Origin: an uncultured Lachnospiraceae bacterium
Lineage (GTDB): Bacteria > Bacillota > Clostridia > Lachnospirales > Lachnospiraceae
Assembly: GCA_910583895.1 (NCBI GenBank)
Contig: CAJTYJ010000015.1
Location: 1 to 41,943 of the forward strand
Length of the DNA: 41,943 nt
Direction: 5' to 3'
Of the stretch, positions 7,662 to 15,566 are shown in pieces. The notes under the pieces are model-generated. The model had not been told where the DNA came from, searched no databases, and was given only the letters and a program-made list of their open reading frames with translations. The position numbers and the translations under genes are program-made. Position 1 is the first letter of the stretch. Each line of letters begins with the position of its first letter.

Positions 7662-8963
7662 TCAGCCTGCAATTGTCTGCATCATCCGCAGAGTTTCTTC
7701 ATAAGTGAAACGTTCGGAAATTCCCTGCTGTAAAAAGGCATTGATGTTGCCGATTTTCATAACCGCCTCATCCAGAGCCGGATTGGTCCCCTTTTTGTAG
7801 GCTCCAATCGAGATCAGATCCGCATTTTTCTGGTAGAGTCCCAGCAAATTCCGGACCCTGGAAGAAGCACTTTGGTGCTCCTTGGATACAATCTCCACCA
7901 TCAGACGGGAGATACTGGCTCCGATGTCGATGGCCGGAAAATGGTTCTCATTGGCAAGCTGCCTGCTCAGCACAATATGTCCGTCCAGAATACCACGGAC
8001 CGTATCTGAGATGGGCTCGTTGGTGTCGTCTCCTTCTACCAGCACGGTATAAACTCCTGTGATGGATCCTCTGTCAAAATTTCCGCTGCGCTCCAGGAGC
8101 TTGGGAAACTCTGCATAAATGGAAGGCGTATATCCTCTGGCAATGGGCGGTTCTCCGATGGCCAGGCCGATCTCCCTTTGGGCCATGGCATATCTGGTCA
8201 GGGAATCCATCATCAAAAGGACGTCAAATCCCTGATCTTTGAAGTATTCAGCGATGGTTGTCGCCACCAGCGGACATTTCATGCGAAGCATGGCCGGCTG
8301 GTCGGAAGTCGCAACCACCAGTACGGACCTGCGCATGCCTTCCTCTCCCAGGTCTTTCTCAATGAATTCCAAAACCTCTCTTCCACGCTCCCCCACCAGG
8401 GCGATCACATTGATATCGGTCTTAACATTCTTGGCGATCATCCCCATGAGCGTACTCTTTCCTACACCGGAGCCGGCGAAGATTCCGATCCTCTGCCCTT
8501 TGCCGATGGTGTTCAGTCCGTCGATGGCCTTGACGCCGAATTCCAGACGTTCCCGGATGGGCGGCCTTGCCAGGGGATTGATATAAGGGCTGTTGACCGT
8601 GTAATACCGGACCGACTGAAAAGGTTCTTTGCCGTCGATGGGCTCCCCAAGAGCATTGATAATCCTTCCTCTTAGAAAATCCCCCACCGGCACCTTCAAA
8701 CGGCGCCTGGTGTTGCGTACAAAACTGCCGGAGGCGATGCCGCTGGTAGCCTCATAGGTCATAAGCTGGATCTTGCCGTCTTTAAAGCCGACTACCTCCG
8801 CCGGCATCTGCCGGTTCTGCTCTTCATTATAAATCATGACAATATCGCCGATACTGGAACGGCCTCCGGAAGCCTCCATGGACATTCCGACTACATTTTC
8901 AATCTTTCCGATATGGCTGATCGTCTCAGACTTGCTGATCAGCTGCGGGATTTTCTCAAACAT
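7662..8963 (-). CDS. fliI: Flagellum-specific ATPase FliI
   Basis: FliI is the hexameric ATPase at the base of the flagellar export gate, related to the F1 beta subunit. It is 433 residues, the usual length. The Walker A motif GSGVGKST lies at about 164-171, GERGREVLEFIE at about 191-202 is the family signature, and Walker B VLLMMD is at about 248-253, followed by SLTRYAMAQREIGLA. The C-terminal substrate-interaction segment (YQKNADLISIGAYKKGTNPA) is intact. The ATG at 8963 comes three bases after the fliH stop with only a weak ribosome site (GTGAGAG), so coupling to fliH translation is likely. Confidence 0.97.
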   Translation of the reverse strand: MFEKIPQLISKSETISHIGKIENVVGMSMEASGGRSSIGDIVMIYNEEQNRQMPAEVVGFKDGKIQLMTYEATSGIASGSFVRNTRRRLKVPVGDFLRGRIINALGEPIDGKEPFQSVRYYTVNSPYINPLARPPIRERLEFGVKAIDGLNTIGKGQRIGIFAGSGVGKSTLMGMIAKNVKTDINVIALVGERGREVLEFIEKDLGEEGMRRSVLVVATSDQPAMLRMKCPLVATTIAEYFKDQGFDVLLMMDSLTRYAMAQREIGLAIGEPPIARGYTPSIYAEFPKLLERSGNFDRGSITGVYTVLVEGDDTNEPISDTVRGILDGHIVLSRQLANENHFPAIDIGASISRLMVEIVSKEHQSASSRVRNLLGLYQKNADLISIGAYKKGTNPALDEAVMKIGNINAFLQQGISERFTYEETLRMMQTIAG

Positions 8964-8966
8964 AGA

Positions 8967-9761
8967 CTATACTCTCACATTTTCCAGGATATCCTTAATG
9001 TTCTCTATCTGTGTATTGACGCTCACATCCACAATCTCTTCCGGCATTTCTATGATACAGTTCCCATGGTCTTCCTTGTCCATGACGATGAACTTGATAT
9101 TGTCCGACAGGCGGGACAGCTCGTCGATGATGTCTGCATCTCCCTCCATCATCATATCGTAGTCCCCTTTATCTATGTAGATCTTCACCCAGGCTGTCTT
9201 CTTCAGCTTCTCTGTGGCGGATATGATCATCTGGCGGATCACTTCCCCGCTGGAACGAAGGCTGATCTGAATCACCTTCTCGCCGATGGCGATCGCGCAG
9301 TCCTTCAATTCATCCAGATAGTTGCGCAGGCACCGCTCCTTTGCTTCTTCCACAGACTTCAGGGCTCTTCTCATATCCTCCTGAAAAGAAAGGAGTTCTC
9401 TTTCATACTCCATCCGGCATTCGCCTTCTGCCCGTCTTCTGCTTTCTTCATAACCGGTGCTGTAACCCGTGCGGTAACCGGCGGCTCTCGCCGTCTCAAA
9501 CTCCTCCTCCGCACGGTTTTTGGCCTCCAAAAGCAGCTCTTTTGCCTCCTGTCTGGCCGCTTCGAGGATCTCTCTGGCTTCTTCTTCTGCCGCGTTAAGC
9601 TCCTTTGGCTGGTCCGAAAGGGGGCCGTCTGCTCCCTGCAGGTCTGAAGCCGATGATTCTCCCAGAAGATTTCCTGCTTTGTCAACTTTAGGAAAGACTG
9701 CCTTATCCGGCTCTTTTATCCGGAGCATGATCTCCTCGGGAGGCACATAGGGTTCGATCAC
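8967..9761 (-). CDS. fliH: Flagellar assembly protein FliH
   Basis: FliH binds FliI as the peripheral-stalk regulator of the export ATPase. The sequence has a long charged coiled-coil (EEAREILEAARQEAKELLLEA, then AARAAGYRTGYSTGYEE-like Gly-spaced repeats) and a conserved C-terminal FliH/YscL domain (CAIAIGEKVIQISL, WVKIYIDKGDYDMM). The only canonical in-frame start is GTG at 9761. The frame is open upstream into the end of fliG and reads LLSSRVIKRSAEAKVS there, which looks like a normal FliH N-terminus, yet it has no ATG/GTG/TTG. A strong GGGAGGAGAGG lies in the fliG tail. The 5' end is therefore uncertain. Confidence 0.88.
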   Translation of the reverse strand: MIEPYVPPEEIMLRIKEPDKAVFPKVDKAGNLLGESSASDLQGADGPLSDQPKELNAAEEEAREILEAARQEAKELLLEAKNRAEEEFETARAAGYRTGYSTGYEESRRRAEGECRMEYERELLSFQEDMRRALKSVEEAKERCLRNYLDELKDCAIAIGEKVIQISLRSSGEVIRQMIISATEKLKKTAWVKIYIDKGDYDMMMEGDADIIDELSRLSDNIKFIVMDKEDHGNCIIEMPEEIVDVSVNTQIENIKDILENVRV

Positions 9762-9798
9762 GCTGACTTTCGCCTCTGCGGACCGCTTGATGACACGA

Positions 9799-10857
9799 CT
9801 AGATAATAATGTCGTCGTCCTCTCCTCCCTTCTTGATGATCACTTCTCCCTGCTCTTCTAACCGGCGGATGACATTTACGATGCGCTGCTGCGCCTCTTC
9901 CACGTCCTTCAGTCTCACATTGGATGTAATCTCCAAATCGCCCCGGACTGTATCCGCCATACGTTTGGACATATTGTTGAAGAAAGCCGCTTTCATATCC
10001 TCCGAAGCATTCTTCAGTGCAAATACCACATCCTTGGTATCCAGGTCTCTGACGAAACGCTGTACAGACCGGTCGTCCATGTCCAGAATATTCTCGAAGA
10101 CAAACATCTTGTCCCGGATATCCTGTGCCAGCTCCGGGTTCGTCTTGCCCAGCTGATCAAATACCTTGCGTTCTGTACTGCGGTCTATATTATTCATCAT
10201 ATCAGCCACAAAGTCAATACCGCCAAGGCTCATATTGTCCTCACTGGTGATAATCGTCGCAAACTTGCGCTTCATCTCCTCTTCCACAATTGAGATGGCC
10301 TCCGGAGAAACCCGGTCCATATGGGCCATACCTTCGATGACGGCAATCCGCTTTTCATCCGTAAGCTGCTCTAAGATCTGAGCCGCCTGCTCCGGATCCA
10401 TATAAGCCATGATCAGCGCAATCACCTGTGCCCGCTCGTTCTGCAGGATCGACAGAAGCGCTTTTGGATCTCCTTTCATAAAGAAATTGAAAGGTTTGGA
10501 CTGGAGTGTCTTTGATACTTTTTCCAGAAGGTTCCTGGCCGTGGACTCACCAAAGGCTTTCTCCAGGACGTTTCTGGCGTAGTCCAGACCGCCGTCCGTC
10601 ATCATCTTATGGGTCAGACACAGCTTATAAAACTCATCCAGTGTGGCCTCCACCTGGCTGTTGTTGGTCTTGCCAAGCTTTGCCACTTCATATGTAAGAT
10701 CTTCGATATCCTGTTCGTTCAGGTATTTATAGATCTGAGAAGCCCGGTCAGCTCCCAGGGACACAACCACGAGGGCCGCTTTGCTTCTTACGTCAGTTAA
10801 TACGTCACCGCTGTTACTTTGACTGCTTTCTGTGACCTGCGTTCCTGCTTCTGCCAT
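9799..10857 (-). CDS. fliG: Flagellar motor switch protein FliG
   Basis: FliG is the rotor subunit that contacts FliF at its N-terminus and the stator at its C-terminus. The 352-residue product has the N-terminal SKAALVVVSLGADRASQIYKYL domain, the middle domain with EQAAQILEQLTDEKRIAV, and the C-terminal torque domain (KMFVFENILDMDDRSVQRFVRD). These residues include the charged helix that faces MotA. AGGAGG sits six bases before the ATG at 10857. The start lies within the 3' end of fliF (44-base overlap). The C-terminal GGEDDDIII coding segment doubles as a strong ribosome-site sequence for fliH. Confidence 0.97.
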   Translation of the reverse strand: MAEAGTQVTESSQSNSGDVLTDVRSKAALVVVSLGADRASQIYKYLNEQDIEDLTYEVAKLGKTNNSQVEATLDEFYKLCLTHKMMTDGGLDYARNVLEKAFGESTARNLLEKVSKTLQSKPFNFFMKGDPKALLSILQNERAQVIALIMAYMDPEQAAQILEQLTDEKRIAVIEGMAHMDRVSPEAISIVEEEMKRKFATIITSEDNMSLGGIDFVADMMNNIDRSTERKVFDQLGKTNPELAQDIRDKMFVFENILDMDDRSVQRFVRDLDTKDVVFALKNASEDMKAAFFNNMSKRMADTVRGDLEITSNVRLKDVEEAQQRIVNVIRRLEEQGEVIIKKGGEDDDIII

Positions 10858-12508
10858 CTGTATCCTCCTCTCCCCGAAGCCAGCTCTGTACCAGCTTCGC
10901 AGCGATCTGCGGGTTCTGATCTACAAACTCCGCGATATTCTGCTTCAGTCGCATACTCTTCTGCATCCGAAGATTCATGATCTCTTCACTGTTCATCTCG
11001 TCTTCATCATCCAGACCGGCCACTGCGCCTGTGTCTCCATCATCACCGATGCCCAGATCACTTGCAGAAAGCTGATCGCCGCCTTCAAAGTCTTCATCCG
11101 AAGGCTCGTTTTCTTTCTTCTTTTTCCGTCTGCGCAGCAGAAGGAACAAAAGCAGAAGGAACAAAAGAAGCACAGCTGCGATGATCGCAATCAGGATCGG
11201 AAGCGGAACCAGCGTCGTGATCACGCCCATCGTGTCCTCCGGCGGATTGATCACATCCTCGCCCTCTTCGGCAGTTCCCGGATCCCGGATAATCGTGATC
11301 TTGTCGTTGGCCTGATCCACCGGAATTCCCGCTGAGTTGGCCACCAGCCGGTACAGGTCCGCCTGCGGCACCGTCGTATTGTCTGTCAGGATAATCACGC
11401 CAATCGTAGTATCCTGCAAAAATCCCGGGTCAACCTGTCTTTGTTCTTTTATTACATTATACAGCCACTGTCTGGATGCGCTTCCGTCAGAATAGCTGTC
11501 CACCTCTTCTTCCGTGCCATCGTCGTTGGTATATCTGGGAGTATCTGCGTTGGCATCTGCCCCCACCACGCCTCCGGCTTCCTGATTATATGCCTGAGAG
11601 CTTTCATTTACCAGATCCTCCGTCTCCAAAAGTCCGGTCTTATCCTGCTCGTCAATCTTCTCCGGTGTGGAATACTGGGTGCTTTCCTGAATCAGCTTTT
11701 CCATGTTGAGCACGCCCTTGACAGAAACTGCCACGCTGCCCGTCCCGTAAAGCTTCTCCAGCACATTTCTTACATTGGCTGCGATGCTGGCCTCTACCAT
11801 GCTGGTCAGGCTGGTCAGATCCGACGCGGCAGAATTCTCGCCCCCGGTTCCTCCCACTTCCATCATCGTCTTTCCGTCCAGAACCACAACTTCTGTAAAG
11901 TTCATGCCCCGCACAGAGTGGGAAATCAGGTTTTTTACCGCCTGAGCCTTGTCCTCTGTCAGCGTACTGCCTTCCTGCATGGTAATCACCACAGAGGCAG
12001 ACGCGCCCTGGGCCTCATTATCTTCCAGAACATATCTGCGTTCAGACGCCTCAGCGATATTTACCCGGGCTTCCTGCACGCCTTCAAAGGACCGTATGGT
12101 TGCTCCGAGCCGATCCTGCAGCTCATACAGCGTAATCTGCTCCTTATCGGATTCTGTCGTCATCAGTCCTGTATTGTCCAGATACATATCATAGGCAAAA
12201 CCGCTCTTCGGATAACCCTGAGACAACAGCGTCACACGGGTAGTCTCCACCACCTGCTCCGGAACCCTTATGGTTCCGTCCGAAGCATTGTACTTATAGT
12301 CAATCTGCTGATCCTGAAGGAGCGAACCGATCTGCTGTGCCTCCTCCTGGCTCAGCCCGGAGAACAGCACACTGTACTCCGTCTTACGCCCGAAGGTAAG
12401 CGCGAGAATCGCAATCAGAGCAATCACCGCGGTCCCGGCCATGATCCCCAGGATAATTTTTCGGGTCTTCTCTGGCACCTTCTGCCAGCTTTCTTTCAAA
12501 TTCTGCAC
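10814..12508 (-). CDS. fliF: Flagellar M-ring protein FliF
   Basis: FliF builds the MS-ring in the membrane on which the switch and export gate assemble. The protein is about 564 residues from a GTG at 12508 (VQNLKESWQKVPEKTRK). It has a first membrane helix (IILGIMAGTAVIALIAILAL), ring-building domains with YSVLFSGLSQEEAQQI, a second helix (about LVPLPILIAIIAAVLLLFLL) followed by RRRKKKKE, and the FliG-binding tail NPQIAAKLVQSWLRG. I chose GTG 12508 because FliF homology begins there. The frame is open to 12619 but that part is read through two hairpins. The tail extends a dozen residues past the usual end, overlapping fliG. Confidence 0.93.
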   Translation of the reverse strand: MQNLKESWQKVPEKTRKIILGIMAGTAVIALIAILALTFGRKTEYSVLFSGLSQEEAQQIGSLLQDQQIDYKYNASDGTIRVPEQVVETTRVTLLSQGYPKSGFAYDMYLDNTGLMTTESDKEQITLYELQDRLGATIRSFEGVQEARVNIAEASERRYVLEDNEAQGASASVVITMQEGSTLTEDKAQAVKNLISHSVRGMNFTEVVVLDGKTMMEVGGTGGENSAASDLTSLTSMVEASIAANVRNVLEKLYGTGSVAVSVKGVLNMEKLIQESTQYSTPEKIDEQDKTGLLETEDLVNESSQAYNQEAGGVVGADANADTPRYTNDDGTEEEVDSYSDGSASRQWLYNVIKEQRQVDPGFLQDTTIGVIILTDNTTVPQADLYRLVANSAGIPVDQANDKITIIRDPGTAEEGEDVINPPEDTMGVITTLVPLPILIAIIAAVLLLFLLLLFLLLRRRKKKKENEPSDEDFEGGDQLSASDLGIGDDGDTGAVAGLDDEDEMNSEEIMNLRMQKSMRLKQNIAEFVDQNPQIAAKLVQSWLRGEEDTDGRSRNAGHRKQSK

Positions 12509-12542
12509 GTTTCCAACCAACCTTCTGCCATTTATTAAAAAC

Positions 12543-12613
12543 AGTAACTGTTTTGTAACTTCACAGTTACTATGCAAAATCCACTGCGCACCGCATGCGC
12601 GGCAGGATTTTGC
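12543..12613. repeat. Twin hairpins between fliE and fliF
   Basis: Two adjacent perfect stems lie here: AGTAACTGT/ACAGTTACT (12543-12551 with 12563-12571) and GCAAAATCC/GGATTTTGC (12574-12582 with 12605-12613). The second loop is GC-rich and itself contains GCGC repeats. There is no T-run, so this is not an obvious terminator. It may be a dispersed intergenic element or an mRNA processing site that sets fliF levels. Confidence 0.6.
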
Positions 12614-12673
12614 ACTCATGAATCACGCTCTTACGGCCTTGACAGCAAATGCCCTGACCTGCTCCAAAAAACA

Positions 12674-13012
12674 CTAAATATTAATTTTGATCAGATCGTT
12701 ATACGCCTCTAACGTCTTATTACGCAGCGTAAGCAGCACATCCAGCGTCAATCCAGCCTTTGCCTCGGCGATCGGCAGAGTATGGGCATCATCGATTTGG
12801 CCGGTTGCAAGAAGATATTTCTTATTCTCCACATCTGCCTCGGCCGCTTTCACCTGATCGATGGTATTCTGAAACACATCACGAAAGAGCGCTATCTGAC
12901 CATTGGACTGCGCTCCGTATTTCCCACTATCCGTTCCTTCTATATTACCTATGTCACCGATCTTTCCAATATTCCCCCATGCGGTGATCGGTGTAATAAA
13001 TTCTGTTTCCAT
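12674..13012 (-). CDS. fliE: Flagellar hook-basal body protein FliE
   Basis: FliE is the small rod-base protein that links the MS-ring to the rod and is among the first exported subunits. The 112-residue product has the family's C-terminal half: FRDVFQNTIDQVKAAEADVE, LPIAEAKAGLTLDVLLTLRNK and EAYNDLIKI(N)I. The N-terminal 40 residues are Gly/Ile-rich and unrelated to most FliE proteins, as is normal. It is followed by fliF, the conserved order. The upstream neighbour is flgB at 123 bases, with no flgC between. Confidence 0.92.
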   Translation of the reverse strand: METEFITPITAWGNIGKIGDIGNIEGTDSGKYGAQSNGQIALFRDVFQNTIDQVKAAEADVENKKYLLATGQIDDAHTLPIAEAKAGLTLDVLLTLRNKTLEAYNDLIKINI

Positions 13013-13135
13013 AAATCCTCGCTCCTTCTTACTATATTATATATACTTTTTCATCCGTCGTTACTTTTTCCTTGCAGCACAGCAAAGTCTTCCAACAGAC
13101 AATACCACATATGCCGGAAAACACGCCAAATACGC

Positions 13136-13528
13136 TTAAAAAGTACGCGCTGCACTCTTTAAGCGGTTAAAATCGTTGTTAATGGAATTCACCATATACT
13201 GATATTCATAAGCGGACCGTACAAGCTGCACCTGCTCCTGGTCCATATCCACGTTGTTGCCATCCAGTCTTGTCGTCTCAGACCGGGTTGTATGTAAACG
13301 AAGTTTGGTGGAGTCAATGGCCTCGGCCACCGCCCGCCTGGGTGCTCTTGGGGCAGCGCTTGCCTCTGTCAATCTTTCTTTCAGCTCTTCTTCAAAGGTT
13401 ACATACTGGGATTTAAATCCCGGCGTATCATCATTGGCGATATTATTCAGTGTCACTGACTGTCTGGTCCAAAGATAATCCAGCATTTTTTCCGCTAGAG
13501 AAACACCATTCCCATAGATTCCTGACAT
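13136..13528 (-). CDS. flgB: Flagellar proximal rod protein FlgB
   Basis: FlgB is a proximal rod subunit. The 130-residue product has the rod-family N-terminus with LNNIANDDTPGFKS and the FlgB-type C-terminus DMDQEQVQLVRSAYEYQYMV. An AGGAGGAG site precedes the ATG at 13528. This is the first gene of the flagellar operon in the window, about 100 bases downstream of a sigma-A-like promoter. In nearly all Firmicutes flgC follows flgB; here fliE does. Confidence 0.93.
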   Translation of the reverse strand: MSGIYGNGVSLAEKMLDYLWTRQSVTLNNIANDDTPGFKSQYVTFEEELKERLTEASAAPRAPRRAVAEAIDSTKLRLHTTRSETTRLDGNNVDMDQEQVQLVRSAYEYQYMVNSINNDFNRLKSAARTF

Positions 13529-13623
13529 ACCTGTCTCCTCCTGATCTATATTTCTATTCTGAACATTCTATTCCGGCTGTCGCGAAAACAGTCCTAGAAA
13601 ACTGCGCTCACAGACTCTTTAAT

Positions 13624-13652
13624 ATCATATCATCTAGCCATCGTAAAATCAA
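13624..13652 (-). promoter_or_regulatory. Sigma-A-type promoter of the flagellar operon
   Basis: Reading leftwards, -35 TTGATT (13647-13652) and -10 TATGAT (13624-13629) are spaced by exactly 17 bases, about 100 bases before the flgB ATG. The surrounding DNA is very AT-rich. The leader has a small CTGT/ACAG hairpin. No sigma-D (GCCGATAA) box is seen here, so the operon is likely read by the housekeeping sigma factor. This is a pattern-based call. Confidence 0.6.
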
Positions 13653-13848
13653 GGAAGTAGATTGATTTTTTGATTTTTTTTTACGAATTTCGTGTTTTAA
13701 TTTTTCAAAAATTATGTATTTTTGCTACTTCTTAACAAATAACATGGATTCCATTCCTTTTTTGGCAATTTCAGGCACCATGGTGCCGCAAAAAAAGCCC
13801 GCCAAAAAACGACGCGGGCCTTTTTCACTCATTACATGTTCATTGTAT
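13653..13848. other. AT-rich spacer with palindrome and bidirectional terminator
   Basis: No gene is supported between the flgB promoter and the first receptor gene. The stretch contains a perfect 14-base palindrome GGCACCATGGTGCC (13774-13787) directly beside the terminator hairpin, plus long runs of A and T. The palindrome could be a protein-binding site or part of a longer termination structure. Confidence 0.5.
13791..13825 (-). terminator. Rho-independent terminator after the first receptor gene
   Basis: Stem GCCCGC/GCGGGC (13797-13802 with 13814-13819) is flanked by A7 on one side and T5 on the other. On the minus strand it ends in a T-run, correctly placed after the receptor stop at 13849. 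It also has T5 on the plus strand, so it could work both ways. Confidence 0.8.
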
Positions 13849-15507
13849 CTATGACTTTAACTGGAAGCTTCCAATCAACCGTTTCAAAAGCTGTGCCTGG
13901 CTGGCAAGCTCTTCGCTGGCCGCTGCACTCTCCTCAGAAGTCGCGGAATTAGACTGCACAACCGTGGAAATCTGAGCGATTCCATCCCGAATCTTGCCAA
14001 TGGCCAGTTCCTGCTCCGCCGATGCATCCGATATCTTTTTAATATCTGTAGTGATATTCTCTGCACCTGCCACAACCGTGTTCAGAGATTCCTGAGTCTT
14101 TCCAGTCAGAAGAGATCCATTCTCCACAACCTGAAGCGTCTTCTCGATAAGCTGTGTGGTATCTTTCGCCGCATCCGCACTCTTCGCCGCCAGGTTGCGC
14201 ACTTCATCTGCAACCACAGCAAATCCTTTTCCGGCACTTCCTGCTCTTGCAGCTTCCACTGCCGCATTCAGAGCCAAAATATTGGTCTGGAACGCGATAT
14301 CCTCAATAGTCTTGATAATCTTGCTGATCTCGCTGGAGCATCCGCTGATCTGGTTCATGGCCTCTGCCATTTCCTGCATCTGTTCATTGCAGACCGTAAT
14401 ACTGCCGCCGACGGAATCCGCTTCTCTGGTTGTAGACGCCGCCATCTCTGCATTGTTGTTGATCTGTTCGGTCACCTGCTCTACCATATTCAGCAGATTA
14501 TCCACTTCTGATGCCTGCTCTGTCGCACCCTGTGCCAGACTCTGAGCACCGATCGCCACCTGATTCGCTCCGGAATCCACCTGATTCGCAGAAGAATGAA
14601 TCTGGGACAGCGTCTGATTTAACTGGCTGCTGATCGTGGTGATCGCGGACTGAATCTGCACAAAATCACCCACATAGGTAATCTTGCTCTCTTTACCAAG
14701 ATCACCTTCTGCAATACCGTTCAAAACCTCTGTGATGTCTGTGATATAAAGCTTCAAGTTCTTCACGGAAGTATTAAGAGAATCCGCAAGCTGTCCCAGC
14801 TCATCCTGGCTCTTCACCTCTATCTGGAAGCCAAGCTTTCCTTCCGATAGCTGACGGCTGGACTGCGTAATCTCCTCAATCGGCATCAGAATACGCTTTA
14901 CAACCAAAAGGACCAGAAGAATATTTACCAGGAGAATTATAAGTACCGTCACAATACTTACCACCTCTGTCGTACCAATGGAGCGATTCAGACTGTTCTG
15001 ACTTTCATCCACCAGACTCTGGGTGATCTCCGAAACCTGATCCAGAATCGCCACCAGCTCATTCACGTTTCCCTTGACCACATTCAGGTACATCTCATTG
15101 GCCTGGCTCGGATCTGTCTCATTCAGATCCAGTACAGTCTGTGCCGATTCATGGATCGCCTGATGGATCGGCTTCATCTCTTCAATCAGCTTCAGAATCC
15201 GGCTGTCCACGTCAGACAGATCCGACTCATAGAACCATTTGCCCAGCACACAGGTCTTATAATCTTTGCTGCCGGTAAACTCCGTTCCCATGGAAACAGC
15301 AGAACACAAGTTCTCCACCCATCCATAATGAGCCTTCTCTGCAGTCAAAACCAGCGCATTGATATCCACTGCCTGGTCCATGGCTTTGGTATAAGATTTG
15401 CTGGCATTCATGCTGGTAATCGTTATAACTCCACTGAAGATCACTGCCAGAAACACCAGTGCCACACGTATTAAGATCTCCTGTTTAATTGTACGCTTCA
15501 TGTCCAC
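13849..15507 (-). CDS. Methyl-accepting chemotaxis protein with extracytoplasmic CZB-like zinc domain
   Basis: This is a transmembrane chemoreceptor signalling to CheA/CheW. The 552-residue protein has a first membrane helix (about 12-31) and a sensor region. A second helix (about 183-203) is followed by a HAMP domain with SSRQLSEGKLGFQIE and a signalling domain. The hairpin tip in the last (IIKTIEDIAFQTNILALNAA, then VEAARAGSAGKGFAVVADEV) is canonical. The sensor carries the CZB zinc-ligand spacing: His60 in HYGWVENLC, Cys86 in TCVLGKWFY, His115 and His119 in HQAIH. Most CZB domains are cytoplasmic, while this one would be outside the membrane. It sits downstream of a second receptor in the same direction. 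Confidence 0.93.
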   Translation of the reverse strand: MDMKRTIKQEILIRVALVFLAVIFSGVITITSMNASKSYTKAMDQAVDINALVLTAEKAHYGWVENLCSAVSMGTEFTGSKDYKTCVLGKWFYESDLSDVDSRILKLIEEMKPIHQAIHESAQTVLDLNETDPSQANEMYLNVVKGNVNELVAILDQVSEITQSLVDESQNSLNRSIGTTEVVSIVTVLIILLVNILLVLLVVKRILMPIEEITQSSRQLSEGKLGFQIEVKSQDELGQLADSLNTSVKNLKLYITDITEVLNGIAEGDLGKESKITYVGDFVQIQSAITTISSQLNQTLSQIHSSANQVDSGANQVAIGAQSLAQGATEQASEVDNLLNMVEQVTEQINNNAEMAASTTREADSVGGSITVCNEQMQEMAEAMNQISGCSSEISKIIKTIEDIAFQTNILALNAAVEAARAGSAGKGFAVVADEVRNLAAKSADAAKDTTQLIEKTLQVVENGSLLTGKTQESLNTVVAGAENITTDIKKISDASAEQELAIGKIRDGIAQISTVVQSNSATSEESAAASEELASQAQLLKRLIGSFQLKS

Positions 15508-15566
15508 TCCTCATACTTCCGGCCCGGCATTCGCCTGCCGTTATTTCTTATTTTATTATACAGAAA

